The notes under the pieces were generated by a model. That model searched no databases and was not told the DNA's origin. It worked only from the letters and a program-made list of their open reading frames with translations. Below, piece after piece: positions 44,939 through 57,236 of a stretch of 64,000 bases of DNA. The position numbers were made by a program, and so were the translations under genes. The DNA lies in contig CAUWAG010000020.1 of assembly GCA_963556695.1 (NCBI GenBank), positions 2,480,001 to 2,544,000 on the forward strand. The letters are read 5' to 3'. Source of the stretch: Anthostomella pinea. Lineage: Eukaryota; Ascomycota; Sordariomycetes; Xylariales; Xylariaceae. Position 1 is the first letter of the stretch, and each line of letters opens with the position of its first letter.

Positions 44939-46131
44939 CGGGCCAGTACGTACGGCTTCGAATTGGTCGTCGGCGGTTCGATGTCGCCTAATAAGGGGCA
45001 GCGGCACGAGGGCAGAATCACAGAGTCGGTGGGTGGGTGGTGGTTTCTACGATATTTGCAATCAGGGGTCTTCTCCCTACCTTATCTTTCCGCAATCGAC
45101 GCCGAAGTGGGTACAATATTATCTAAGGTTGCGGGTAGTAGCAGAAGCAGTAGTAGTATAGCAAAGGCTCAATGATGGTCTAACGAAGAACAAGTTCGAA
45201 TGGCTATTTGTGGGCAAAGTCGACTCAAGATGATATATTGTTGGTAGCGTATTGAGACGAGGTTATGATCAAAGATGGGTTGGTTTGGCTGCTGCGAGAC
45301 TGAAAGCGGATGGACGTCATTGCACACGGGCTCGGCACTACGGGCAGGCACCACCAGGGGCCAGGCTGCCAGGGCGCATTTGGAGGGCAAAGAATCAAAG
45401 ATCGGCCGACGGCAAGCGCGTTATGGCCGTGGCTGCCGTGGCTGCCGTGCTGGGGGATGCTTGGCTCATTCCAGGGGTAGCTGCAGATTGCCCTGGGGCC
45501 TGAATCTAGAACCTCCACAGGGCCAGGGCATACTGTAGTAGATCTATCAGACAAGTCAGATCAGACCAGACGGGCAAACTCTGCTCAGTTGAGGAGACAA
45601 ACAACCCATCATCTCCTCTTCGCCCGGGTCGCCCAGGCTTGGAAACTGGAAGGTGTGATCCATTTGTCACGAGATCAGTTACCCAATCGGGTGTGCGTAT
45701 ATCATATGGTAAAGAAAGGACGCTGTGCTCCTTCAGCATGAGACTGAAGCAACAACGGTGTCGGCTTGACCCCGCCAAACCGATCTCACACAAATGGATT
45801 CATGGAAGGTTCATGCCGGCATAACGTCACTGCGGCTACCTGCTCCCGCTTGGGTTCCTCCAACGTTGTTCCCAGAGCGCTGCGGCGGGCTAGCTCACGA
45901 TGGGACATTCGGCAGTCACGACGGTGATGGTCTTACGTAAATGAGTCTGATGGTTCGTTTCAGCAGTGTTCTTCTACACATGAGTCCCAAAACACGATAT
46001 TATTATTACTGTTGCGACCTTTACTCGACTACCTATCTGGTGGTATGACAGGCCCAACCCAAAACTCCGGCAGCAAAGAGGATGGTACCCAACCGCCTTC
46101 CCAGACTCCAGTCTCATGCTTCCAAGGTTTC
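44939..46131. other. Intergenic; EKI1 promoter and CorA-like 3' flank
   Basis: No gene is supported in 1.2 kb. The portion next to 44938 is the promoter and 5' UTR of the kinase gene. Confidence 0.5.
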
Positions 46132-48188
46132 TCATGGATCGTCGTCGTCTTTGAGATCCAGTCCGCAATACTGACCAATCCTCCGAAACCAGCGCGCTAT
46201 ATGCGAAGCCCAGTCGTCCATCACGTCGCTGAAAAACATGAGCAGCCTGCTGAAGAAGAACAGACTGACAAACGACACGCTCGCTATCACCGCGAACGAA
46301 TACCAATAGTCCTTGGCGTGCCAATAACTATAGAGGTCCTCGATCTGTATCGAAAAGTAACTCGTCAGGAAACTGATGGGTAGGAAGAACACGCTGAGCT
46401 TCGCCAGGAGCGTTGCACTTCGCGTGAGTCTCGCTGTCGCTTCCGAGTCTTTCTGCTGTGTCAGGTTGAAATACTGCGCAGCTGTTGTTTAGCCCAAGCA
46501 TCACGACAGGAAGGACATCCTCTCTTACCGTGCTTGAAAGTGCACTGATCTCTTCCAGGTATCCTTCGATCGTGTTCAGCATGAGGAACTGCAACCGGTC
46601 GCCCAACCTGTCGAAGCGGCTCTGGGCCGAGTCTGTTAAGGCAACTCTGCGAATCTCGCCCGGTGGCCCGTTCGTGACCTGCGACTCGGCTTTCCCCGAC
46701 GCCATGATCTTGCCCACCAAATTCTTATAGTTCTCGAACATATGCTTCAGTTCTCGAAGATCCTTGCTCAGATAGTGCAACGTGGGAATGATATCAGTGC
46801 TCTTGCTCCTTACTTTCGGGCGCTGTACGGGTTAGCTGGATTGTTTGGTGACCTCGCGAAAGGCGGAACCTACTGCACTCTCCAGCACCTTGTGAGTCTG
46901 CGGTGGATTAGTATCGTCATTCCTATATCCAGTATCGCAGCTTGCTTACTATATGCTCCAGTTTCCCCTCTGCCGTTTTCAAGGGGCCGGCGGCAACGTA
47001 GTCTTCGAACAAATAGTAGAAGAGGTTGCTCGTCCCCTCGTCTGCTAAGCTCACCGGCTCACCCTTGCTCGCAAAGGACATTCCCGTCTCCTGTCGGGTC
47101 AGGTCCGGCTTGCTGGAAAGCCATTTATACAGCGGTCGCCGAACCGAGTTTTGTGAAAGGGGCTTCCTCTTGTACAGGTCGAAACCCTTCTGCGATAGTT
47201 GCAGAAGAACGTCGAGCGTGTTCGCCCTGATGTTCTTCAATTCGTCACTCTGCCAGGTCTGTTCGTCCTCCTTTTCAGGAGTCGGTTCGAACGACGGCTT
47301 CTCGTGTATTGACAACAGAGTATCTAGCGAGCGGGTCAGCTCACATACCGCTCGACAGGCTCAGGAGCGTGAAGATTTGGCCTACGATCGTTACACAGGG
47401 CCAGCCATTGCCAGTGCTTTGGCGGCATCATACTTTTCCGCTGAGGCTCATGTTCTCGTGCTGGGCGTTTATGGAGCCAGTGAGCCCCGATGATCATGGC
47501 TTTTCGTCTCGTCAGCATCGATGAAGGATGGCGTACCTGGACTCACTTACCTTTACGCGTCTGGTCAGTCGAGAAGTAGTTGACTGTATTCTTGACCTGC
47601 AGAAAGAGCTCCATGCCATCGTCATCCATCAGTTCCAAGTTCATAGCCTCCTTTGACACCCGTAGGCTGGGAATGCTGTCCAGAGGTATATTTCCATTGA
47701 GACTGTTTCCTGTCTCTAGGTCCTTTTGCGGATGGCGATGTTTGGAAACGTGACCCGTCCTGTCTTTGCGCCGGCGCGCCTCAGCTGTGTGAGCCTTGGG
47801 AAGAGCCAGGGCCATCAGGCGAATCAGTCGCTCCGAGAAGTCATATTGGTTTCCAATGGCAGTGATTGCATCCTTTTGCACACTCGGATCCCATATGTTT
47901 CTATGCGGTGTCAGTGTGAAACACGGCTGAAGCTGTCAGGAGTCCAACGTACATCCAGCGAATGGGATAGCGAGCGATATGTCGTTCGTCTTGTAAAAGC
48001 GTATGAAAGTCGTCGGCGCCAAGATTGAAAGCTACACGCGCATGTTCGGGTCCAAACTCGACCACAAAGTTCTTGCTGTCTTGATCCGCGGCGTGCGGCG
48101 CGGCTTTCTGGAAGACTGTCTCATCATCGAAGTCCTCGAATAGGGTTGTCGACCTCCTGGGAGCCTCGGCTTGCGCGGTGGACGCCAT
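46132..48188 (-). CDS. CorA-like divalent-cation transporter family membrane protein
   Basis: Seven exons are inferred: 48188-47953, 47900-47551, 47499-47395, 47323-46950, 46897-46874, 46822-46529 and 46473-46132, giving 574 aa. All introns are 51-71 nt and every junction keeps the frame, including a 24-nt exon 5. The long N-terminal part is cytosolic, with PPKHWQWLAL in the middle and SIHEKP after it. The C-terminus has the fungal CorA-like signature LTQQKDSEATARLTRSA, followed by two transmembrane helices (residues ~483-503 and ~517-541). The GMN selectivity motif of true CorA Mg2+ channels is replaced by TSYFSI, so magnesium transport cannot be assumed. A charged, Asp-rich end (LKDDDDP) follows. 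Confidence 0.82.
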
Positions 48189-48649
48189 TATGTTGGTGGG
48201 AGCAGGACTTTGAAGCTTAGGTCATGATGGACAGAACGAAGGCATAATCCAGATGCTGTAATAAGAATCAAGAAACGTCACTTACAGCAAATGAGTGACA
48301 TGATTGAGAAAGCCAACCCTCCACACGACCTGCGAGGCTCTGGTGACATTCATCAGCTTCCGGCCATCTGCACCTGACGGGGTTCACGTGCAGGGATGTT
48401 CCGGGGAGCTGACACCGGCGCCTATCGCGAGCTTCCCTTGTTGGATTCTAGCGGTTGGGGGCGACGCCGAACGGGCGGGCAGGGCGGGTAGTCCCACAAA
48501 CTCAGAGCTTAACCAGTTCGCCTCGATATCACCTCCCCAATCGCCAGCTTCAAGGCACATCTTCGAAGTCCGTTATTATTATCTACGGCCGTGTGGCAAG
48601 GTAGTACTACAGTTACGAATGAGGTAATGACTTAACCTTTCGTGAGTTA
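48189..48649. other. Intergenic; promoter of the CorA-like gene
   Basis: Normal composition from 48189 to about 48640, where AT-rich DNA begins abruptly. No gene is seen. Confidence 0.45.
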
Positions 48650-51350
48650 CGGCTCGTAAACACGAACATATATAAGCTCCCAAAGACTCGATATATGTCT
48701 AACCAACAACTTTATACGGTAAACGTTGCTCTTCGCATAGTTTAAAGTTATATAACTATATCGTGTGTATATATGTAACTGATTTAGTTCTACAAGCCAG
48801 CTAGGCCCACACCCGAACTTCTTTTTTATAAAAACTTTAAAAGCATTTACAATACATAATTAGATTAAAAACTATGCCTTTAAGCTATTAATTTATTAAA
48901 TGTTTCGATATTATTAACTTACATACTTTTTCATTATCATTAAAATAATATCCGTTAATTTTTTTATTTAAAGATTAATTAAAATAACTCGTAATTAATT
49001 AAAAAGTATAAAAAACTTTATAACTGCCTTACTTACAACCGACGCTTAATTAGCCGTTTATGAATAATTACAATATAAAGTTTATAACAAAAATAACACC
49101 AAATTTATTAAAAGTAAGAATATGTTACGAACCAACGAACAGTGCGGCCTGATAGCAGGCCAAGAGGAGACGATTGGAAACAGGTTGACCAGTAAGTGGG
49201 GTGCTGATCAGTGGAGAGATCGGAGCAACGGAGCAACGGTACACAGATCACGTGACCAGCAGAACCTGGGTCACGTGACTAAGAATTTGGATCACTGGAT
49301 CACCTTGGATCACCGGTGATCTAGGGTGAGCCACCTAATCAGTGAGGGAGAGATTGGATATATAAGGACAAACATTTCCCAACCAGATAGATAGACAGTC
49401 TCTACCTCAGTGGTCAATCTTAGCATCTTAGCCAACCCTAAGGTGGGAGAAATCTCCTGACGACTCGACTACACAGTGAACCCAGTTCAGACCAAGCCCC
49501 AGCATCTGAGTGTCTTCTAGTTGACAGAAGCCTCTATCGTCCTTTGTGTTGACTTACTTCAGAACATAAACCCTATAGAACCCTTTAGCCTCATAGGTTA
49601 GACAGCTCGTCACACTTAAAACCGGTATTTTTTCTTAAAATTAAACATTAAAAATTCTTGCAACTCGGTTTACTAACCTCAATATCCCGGGCAGCACGTA
49701 TTTAAGTTATAATTTTTTTTATACGGTATAATATATATATAATATAAATATAGATAAATTAAACATTAAACTATTCCGTAAATAATTATTAAATGTAATT
49801 TAATAATATTATAAAGTAATAAATACCTCTAAATTGTTTTCATATAAAAGTTCGTTATTAATACAATAAATTAAACTTAACGCGAAAGTTAAGCTTTTAC
49901 GGTTTATATATATACTATCGTTTAATTTTTTTATATAAAGTTGATTTTTTAAATACACTTATAAATTAATTACAATATATAAACAGTACGGTTATAATTT
50001 AATACTTTTAAATCTTATCTATATATTTCATATATATAGAGTTTAATTAAAAGTAAATATATATTATTTATATTATAAATTTAAGCCGCATTTATAAACC
50101 ATCATTAAACCGCTTATAATTTAAATAAACTAAAATAGTTTTTGTTTAATATTATTTTTATTACCCGTAATACTTTTTTGAACTTTTTAACCAGCCTTAT
50201 AAAAAGTGGGTTTTAATTTTTAAACAAACTAAAAATAAGTTAAAAATAAGTCATAACTTATTATTAATTTTATAAAAAGCTTTTATATAATTAGGTTTTT
50301 TATTCCGTTAAATAATTATAGAAGCCGTGAATTATTTATCGTATTCAATTAAATATTGAGTTTATTAATATTAAGCTAAACAATGCTTTAATAAATGAAG
50401 AAAAAAGCCGGAAATACGGCTTATAAACGCATTAAAATATAGCTAACGTTACGCGCGTTTTTTTATCTTTCCGGTTAGATATATACTTTTTAAAGTTAAA
50501 CATATATTTCATAATATAAAAGTTATTAAAGTTTTAACAAGCTATTAATAAGCCGTTTTTATAACTTATAAATAAGTTATTAACGTATTTATATTACGTA
50601 TGTTAGAAATTTATTATAAATCATTTCTTACTTTTTAAAATACTTATGTTTTAAATTTTAATAAATTAACGTTGTGTTTATACTTTAATAATAAGTTATA
50701 AACGTATTAAAACCTTATAAGTTCAAAGTTTTAATTTTTATTGTAACAAATACAAATATATTATCTTAATAAACATTACCTTGTAAGAATATTAAGTTTT
50801 GTAACTTATCAATATACCGTTGATATATTATATTTATGACTTTAAAATAAAGTAAAACCCGGGTTATAAACAACCCATAAAAACATATTAAAATAACAAT
50901 ATACATAGTATAAAAAGTTAAAGTTTAGAAACATTAAAAGCTATAAATATTTAAATTAAAATAATCATTAATAATTAGAACTAATTGGAACTAATTAAAT
51001 AACAACCAGCGGTTAAAAACACCGTACTGATAACTAGCCGTAAATAGCTATTTAAAGATCACTTAACTATATATATTAATTATAATAAGTTATAATGCAT
51101 GTATTTTAATACGTTTATAATATATTTAAAATATAGAATTATTTAATAAGCTTGAACATAAAAGTCAAATAATAATAAATGAACTATCATAATTATTGCT
51201 TAAACCCGTATCAAAGGAGCTTAAATATACTTTAAATATACTTTAAAAACTGTTTAAAAACGTAACTAATCGGCTAACTTATTATAACTCACGCCTTATT
51301 AATATAAAATTTATTATAACCAATAAATGCTTTAAAATATTTCATGATTA
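48650..51350. repeat. Second AT-rich, gene-free block (RIP-like)
   Basis: About 2.7 kb of TA/TTAA-saturated sequence with no ORFs, interrupted by a GC-normal island at 49123-49614. Its composition and sharp borders match the block at 20590-23182. An old repeat mutated by RIP is the likely origin. Confidence 0.75.
49123..49614. mobile_element. Solo-LTR-like sequence in the AT-rich block
   Basis: The 492-bp island starts TGTTACGA and ends TCGTCACA, inverted TG...CA termini typical of Ty3-type fungal LTRs. It contains a TATA-like ATATATAAGG at about 49360 and two CACGTG motifs in its first half, consistent with the promoter part of an LTR. No internal retrotransposon genes or clear target duplication were found. 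Confidence 0.6.
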
Positions 51351-53208
51351 ACGTGGATGACAAGCGAGCGGCAATTACAAGCGAATGGCAACTTTTCACT
51401 AACCTTCCAACCAACATGTCAGATAACTCGACCACAACGCATTTAATTCAATCTGATCAATTAGATTCTTTTTTTTCAGACATTTTTATCTTTATTGTAC
51501 AAGTTCGCGCATTATGGCCAGTGTTGCTGCAAACGCCACAACGTCGCTCACGCGCTGCCGCCCTCCTCGGACGGCAACTACCTTCACCTTTTCCTGTCTT
51601 GCCAGCTCATTACCATCCTTTACAGCCTGGAGACCTACTACATCTTTAACAGAAAGTACTCTTCTTTTTATTATATGTTTGTTTTTTGTCTTCTGGCGTT
51701 TACTTAGTAAGTGATTGGCCTCTTCTAGCTCACGGATCCAGGAATCAACCAAAGCGACCTTGTGCATAAGACCGTATGTAGCCTTTGAAAATGAGCTCAA
51801 CGCATCAATTATTGATATAAGTGAGCTTTCCTAGTAGTTTTTGGCTCGATTTTGGATATAAACCGACTGGTTTACTGCTTCGTTGATGGTGATAGGAGTC
51901 TTTAAAGTCCAAGTAGTGGGTGGAAGATTGGGGTCTGGCGACGGTGTTTGTACGACAGCAACAGCATCCAGTTTTAAAATGACACTTTCTGGGTCGAAAA
52001 GAACAAGTCCAGTGGCACTAAAACCTGCTCGAATGTTTCCTGGCATCATAGCAGCGTTGTGTGCTTCACAAAATGCTGTAAGGAAGTCCTCTTTCGAAAC
52101 GTGGGTTATATGACGCCGGATGAGATCCTCAATCATGCGACCGTACGCTTGTTTAAGCGGTCTAAAACAACTGACATCTAAAGACTGGCGCCTGTGTGAC
52201 AAATGGACAGGCATATAAAGGGTAATAATGCTATTATTCTGGCAATAATCCTTAAAGATCTGGGAATGGTGGCTTTTGTGACCATCTAGGATGAGGAGGC
52301 GTTTACTGGCAGTCATACGCGGTCTGGTATACTTGTCGAAATGCCGAATCCATTCCAACCCAATCTCGTTCGTAGTCCAACCGTTATTGGACACAGTCAC
52401 CTTCCAATCGTGTGGTAATGTTGTATCGCGATACCATGACGCAAGGTGGGTTTTGCCCTGTAGAATGATGAGTGGCGGGACCACCCAACCATCAGCATTG
52501 ACAGCAAAAATTGTTATAGACCATTCCCTGTTGCCTTATTGAGCTTGTCTAGGCCTATCACATCTTTTGGCACTTATAACGACTATGCTGGACCCAATAA
52601 TGCCCATCATAAACCCAGTCTTATCGAATTTATAAATACCCGCGTCTTAGATACCATGTTTGCAATTGCTGCCGCAACTTGGCAAAACCACACACAATAC
52701 GCGTCTGGATCTTTGTTTAAGACCCTCTGGTAGTCCATCCTCTGATAAAAATGCGTCCGGAGGCCTGGTGTGCGTTTAATGAAATTCTGCGTCCAGTTCT
52801 TTCTAACGCATCCATCCCCACGCGCTGCCAACAATTGATTCGCCATATCTTCAACATAACTGTGCCGGGGTGGAAATGCTCGTGCATCTAAGTCAAGAAT
52901 GAAGGAAAGAATGGCATTCTTTTCAGAAACCATAAGTTTCAAAGTATTGGGTATGCTATTGCGTTGTGATGGTCGGCCGGCAATTCTAGCCTTCAAGGTA
53001 TTATATAGGACATAGAAAGTCTTAGAAAGCTTGCCAATGGTAATATGAGGGTTGCGTTGCTTAGCTTGGACAGCAAGCTGTAAGTCTGATTCGCTATAAC
53101 GCAATGCCATTATTATTGGTTGATCAATTAAGAGCCTTGATTGAAAGGTTAGGTGGCTGGTGAAAAGTTGCCGTTCGCTTGTAATTGCCGCTCGCTTATC
53201 ATCCACTT
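51351..53208 (-). mobile_element. Pogo/Fot-like Tc1-mariner transposon, copy 2 (1858 bp)
   Basis: It has the same termini (ACGTGGATGACAAGCGAGCG and complement), length and orientation as copy 1, with TA at 51349-51350 and 53209-53210. The central ~1.07 kb is almost identical to copy 1 at an offset of 28167 bp, with two differences seen by eye. The outer parts differ at dozens of positions, mostly transitions. Confidence 0.88.
51831..53110 (-). pseudogene. Broken DDE transposase of copy 2
   Basis: It is organised as in copy 1. Here the N-terminal frame stays open further, because the codon that is TAG in copy 1 is TGG. It shares the frameshift before FDKTGF, both CAA-to-TAA type stops (52647-52649 and 52536-52538) and the FDKTGF lesion. 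The terminal 217-codon frame is identical in protein sequence to copy 1. No functional transposase can be made. Confidence 0.85.
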
Positions 53209-53420
53209 TAATTAATTTTATAAGTTATTTAAACTTATATTTAAACTTTTCTCTTATAATAATAATTTTAAAGCATTTATGATATGTAATTTAATTAAAC
53301 ACTACTCGCTTATTTCTTTAACTTATATTCAAAAAAGTTATAAAACAAGTAATAATTTCTTACTTTTTAATTTTTAATTTTTATAATATGCAATTGTAAA
53401 TTAACTATTGTAATTACAGT
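53209..53420. repeat. Right remainder of the second AT-rich block
   Basis: AT-rich sequence like that left of copy 2, so the transposon interrupts one continuous block. Composition returns to normal near 53420. Confidence 0.65.
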
Positions 53421-53678
53421 CTAAGCCCTCATTCAAAGCAGCCCAAATAAGCACCTAAATACGCCTTTAAAGCTACCTAAAAGCGCAGCCAATCAGCTGA
53501 CCTATTACGGCTCACGCCCCGCCAATACAATACCTATCACAACCGACGAGTGCCTTAAAGTGCTCTGTAAACCGACAAGTTGTCTGGGATTGTGACCACC
53601 CAATCATTCAGTCGTCCATCCATCAGCACGCGACCAAGAGGCATCCACCACACCAAAGCAAGGGCGTCTGTAGCCGAC

Positions 53679-54403
53679 ATGGTGGCCGACTCCAGTGACA
53701 CAGCTGAATGGAGGATCGAGACTGTCTCAGCAGACGAGGAAGGATGTCTCTTCTACCTCGATCACTACAAGCCCTTCAGGCTGATGGCGTTGCAGCAAGA
53801 CCCTGATGGTTGGTACCACAGTCTGCCTGTCTAAAAGTAGCATTGCAACCATCTGACATCATGCCCCCCTCGTGCCAAACAGTATTTGGATCTACCTACG
53901 CACGCGAGGTCGACTTCAGCGACGAGACCTGACTCAGCCGCATCCGCAGCCCTCTAGCAAAGACGTTCGCCGCCGGGCAGTCGCGTGACAAGACCGTATT
54001 GTCCGCTACGTCATTGTTAGGACCGCTACCAGACTCGCAGCCGGCAAGCAATCCATCTCAAGTGATTGCCGAAATGAGCGAAGGTGACGATCGACACGAT
54101 TGTCAAGATGCCGCGCCGATGTGCTTCCAGATGGCCAGCGTCTACACGAGGTCCGAGGCTCGCGGACGAGGCCTCGCGAAGCGTCTCGTCAAGGTCGCGA
54201 TGGATGACGCCGTCAAACAAGCGCAAGAACGAGGCAGAGCTCTTTCGCTGAGTTTCGTTGTCTACGCGACAAACACAGCCGCGATAGCATTTTACGAGAG
54301 CTGCGGCTTCGTCGCGAGTGCAGAGGGACCGACGGACTCTTTCAATCCTCTGAAGAACTCTACTAGCGGTGAGCTGAACATGTTTTTCCGGGCTGCCTCC
54401 TAA
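53679..54403 (+). pseudogene. GNAT-family N-acetyltransferase gene with a nonsense codon
   Basis: Exon 1 (53679-53808) and exon 2 (53883-54403) are separated by a 74-nt intron with a weak GTTGGT donor. The frame reads ETVSADEEGCLFYLDHYKPF, then FGSTYAREVDFSDET, a pattern of fungal GNAT proteins. Acetyl-CoA binding motif A is RSEARGRGLAKRLV and motif B YATNTAAIAFYESCGFVAS. TGA at 53930-53932 follows DET, where relatives have Trp (TGG), a single G-to-A change. Downstream of it the frame is fully open to 54403. The substrate is unknown. The gene lies 260 bp from the AT-rich block. Confidence 0.75.
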
Positions 54404-55042
54404 ACAGAATATCGCCTGCTGAAATGAGGATGGGCCTCGGTGTTTGCTGCGACGACCCCGTTCGTGGCTGGGTTTGCTGTTCATCTCATCCCGAAGGAGA
54501 CGGTGCCCGGTCGCTTGGCTCGCCGCTGCATGGTTGCAATCAAATCAGGACCTCCTGATGGCAGCCTGTCACTGCCTGTGAGTCTGTGACGTGATGTAGC
54601 CTGGCATTTGGCTGGCGCCCCACGGCCCAAGAATTAGGGATCAGCTTGAGGATCACCGCCTGAGCTGAAATTAGCCACCATTTGATCGGTCCAAACCCCC
54701 GGATCACGATGTTTCAGGCGCTGAATTGCTCCATCTCGAAGATGACCCCGGCAAACTTCGGTTACCAGCCGCAGTCTGGCAGGTCCCTGAGTATTCAAAT
54801 ATGTATATTATTATCGAGGCATCCCCGGAGGATTGGACCCTGATACCTTCGTAACCAGCTTCACGACCTTACATTCTTTACTCTGATATCACCATCAACT
54901 ACTTCTGATAATCCAGAAGGCCAGCTTGCAGTCGACCTTCTATTCCATTCTTTACATATATACACCCATACACCCACAGTGTCCTTGACTATAATAACCA
55001 TAACCATAGCGTCTTCCAAATCAAACCACTCATTATTTCACA
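54404..55042. promoter_or_regulatory. Intergenic; promoter of the CFEM gene
   Basis: No gene is seen. The last ~150 bp is C/T- and A/C-rich, with TATATACACCC near 54956, and is the probable promoter and 5' UTR of the CFEM gene. Confidence 0.45.
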
Positions 55043-55876
55043 ATGTTCTCCCGACAGCAATACCCGGCTCTCCTGGCTACCGCCACCCTCCTCAGCTCAG
55101 CGTTCCAGCACGCCCATGCACTGAGCAGTCGCGGCGACGTCGAGTACCCAGAATGCATCCAGTCCTGTCTCCGAAACTCGGGCTGCTTCAGCGGCAGCGA
55201 CTGCGTCTGCAAGAAAGCCGCCGAAAGCGGTTTCATGTCCGACGTCGTTACGTGCATGAACCAATGGTGTGAAGCGTCCATCAACGCCAGCGACCTCATC
55301 GACCCCATGCAGTCGACCTGCCACTTCTCAGACTCGGTCGTGGAGGAGGCTCTGAACGCGGACGCGGACAACAGCCTGCACGGTTCCGGCTCCAGCTCGG
55401 ACTCATCTTCAACAACGAAGGCCAGCCAGACTACGCAGGCCAAGGACGAGGACGAAGACGAGGTGGTAAAGGAGACGTACGCCGTCGGTGCGCCAGCCTC
55501 GGCCGAACAGATCGAGACAACCGCCTCCCCTGCTTCCCCCACGGCCGCCGCAACCAAGACCGAGGGTACCATGACCATCGTCACCGCGTCCTCTTCGGCC
55601 GCAGCCCTGGCCACCGGCTCGAGCACCAAGCTGCTCACCGTCAGCGCCTCGTCGGCGGGCTCCCTCGTGGTTGCCACCGCGACGCCCTCCGCCGGCGCCG
55701 GTGCCACCACCGGCGGAGCCTCAGGAAGCGACTCCAACGACGGCACTTCAGTCAGCAGCAGCAGCGATCAGGGCTCTTCGGACGCTGCGCCTGAAGAAGG
55801 TGTCGCCGCAAAGGGCCAGGCGTCGATGCTCGGTGCCGTGCTTGCAGTAGCGGCCGCACTTGCCTTCGGCTTCTAA
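55043..55876 (+). CDS. CFEM-domain GPI-anchored surface protein
   Basis: The single-exon ORF encodes 277 aa. Residues 1-26 are a signal peptide ending near AHA. Residues ~35-95 form a CFEM domain with eight cysteines in the family spacing: C-IQS-C-LRNSG-C-FSGSD-C-V-C, then VVT-C-MNQW-C and QST-C. The Asp before the fourth Cys (SGSDCVC) is the position that ligates haem iron in characterised CFEM proteins. The rest is a Ser/Thr/Ala-rich, heavily O-glycosylatable stalk. The C-terminal ~18 residues (from MLGAVLAVAAALAFGF) are a GPI-attachment signal. Expected location is plasma membrane or cell wall; roles in such proteins include haem-iron uptake, adhesion and host interaction, none proven here. 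Confidence 0.9.
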   Translation: MFSRQQYPALLATATLLSSAFQHAHALSSRGDVEYPECIQSCLRNSGCFSGSDCVCKKAAESGFMSDVVTCMNQWCEASINASDLIDPMQSTCHFSDSVVEEALNADADNSLHGSGSSSDSSSTTKASQTTQAKDEDEDEVVKETYAVGAPASAEQIETTASPASPTAAATKTEGTMTIVTASSSAAALATGSSTKLLTVSASSAGSLVVATATPSAGAGATTGGASGSDSNDGTSVSSSSDQGSSDAAPEEGVAAKGQASMLGAVLAVAAALAFGF

Positions 55877-57236
55877 TCTAGCGATCTCCCTGAAGAAGAT
55901 CGAAAATAGTGCGGATGAGATAGACATACGAACGTCAGCATAATCATAATCTTCTATATACATAATATCCCGGCCCTGGCTTCATTATATCGCCCAGGCA
56001 GGCATGCGGCATGGTTGGGTCCCTGGTGGCGGATGCACTACCATATATCGGTGATCACGGAGGATATACCCATAGGTCGGAAAGACCAAAGATAACATGA
56101 TGCTTGAAGCATATGGCAGGATCCATTACCATGGGAAGGGGAGAGTGGGGAGAGTATTGGTTGCAAGGCGCGTTGCAGGCGACAGTCTAGCTAGCATATT
56201 TCCCTTTCTTCACCCTTAGATAGATTTGCAGCTGAATTGAACTGCTCGCATCTATACGCATTTGTAACGAGACCAATCCGAATCAGAGCGACGTTATCGG
56301 AGCTGAAAATGATAAATGGATTCGTAGGACCATCTCCTGGTAGACCCCCCTGAAATGGTGGTTCTCTTCCGTCTCCTGGAACAGCGAAGCAGGGGGAACC
56401 ACTACGTCAAGTGAACGAGTTCGCGTCTAGATAATTTGTCTGCCGCCAGTGATACGCTCTACGAAATGTACGGACTAATCGTATGCTATAGACAACCTAC
56501 TGCCTTAAGACAGCCCCCAGCCTGTCAGGGCATCTCGTGGTCGATTGCTAGGGTGAACGCCAGAAGGGGTTACCCCTTCACCTGAATGCTATTCATGTGT
56601 AGGTGGCCCACAAACGATTGACGCGTCGCAGCAACAAAGACGGTGGTGTACCCTCTAAAAGACGAGAGACTCGAACATCCGAAGATATTTAGACGTGTGC
56701 GGACTATAGGTGCCCGAGACCAAACCCTTGTCGCAGCGGGAGTCTGGCTTGGACGATATTCACCGGGTCGCCTGATGTGAAACTGTATCCCCCATTGGAT
56801 TGGCGAAGACACCAGAAGATTATATGGCACGGTAGGGATCCATGCATCCAATCTATGTTTCAAGTTATCTAATCACTCTTAGTCGTCTGCTTCACCGGCT
56901 TTCCAAGAGTTTAGGGAGCTTGCTTCAATCTTGCTAACCTTTGATCTTGCTGCGTCGAGTGACAACTTGACAAGGTCGTCAAAGCGACAGGTATTGCTAA
57001 GCAGGGCACCTATCTATTTACCGTTATTTTCCGGGTACAAGCTGCCCAGTCCTTCAAGCTAATATTGCGGCCTTCGTATCCGTCCGGCCCAGCTTAGATT
57101 AGGCAAAGTTCACAGTAGCTTCCACAGTGTACAGGCAAAGTATAACCTCTTGTACAGACCAATCTACCCACAGCTGTTGAGAAGTCAAGACATCACACCG
57201 TATCCTACCGTAAGCTCGTTCCCGGCAGCCTCAACT
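55877..57236. other. Intergenic region between convergent CFEM and MSH5 genes
   Basis: 1.36 kb with no supported gene. Only short ORFs without domains are present. It includes both 3' UTRs. Confidence 0.5.
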
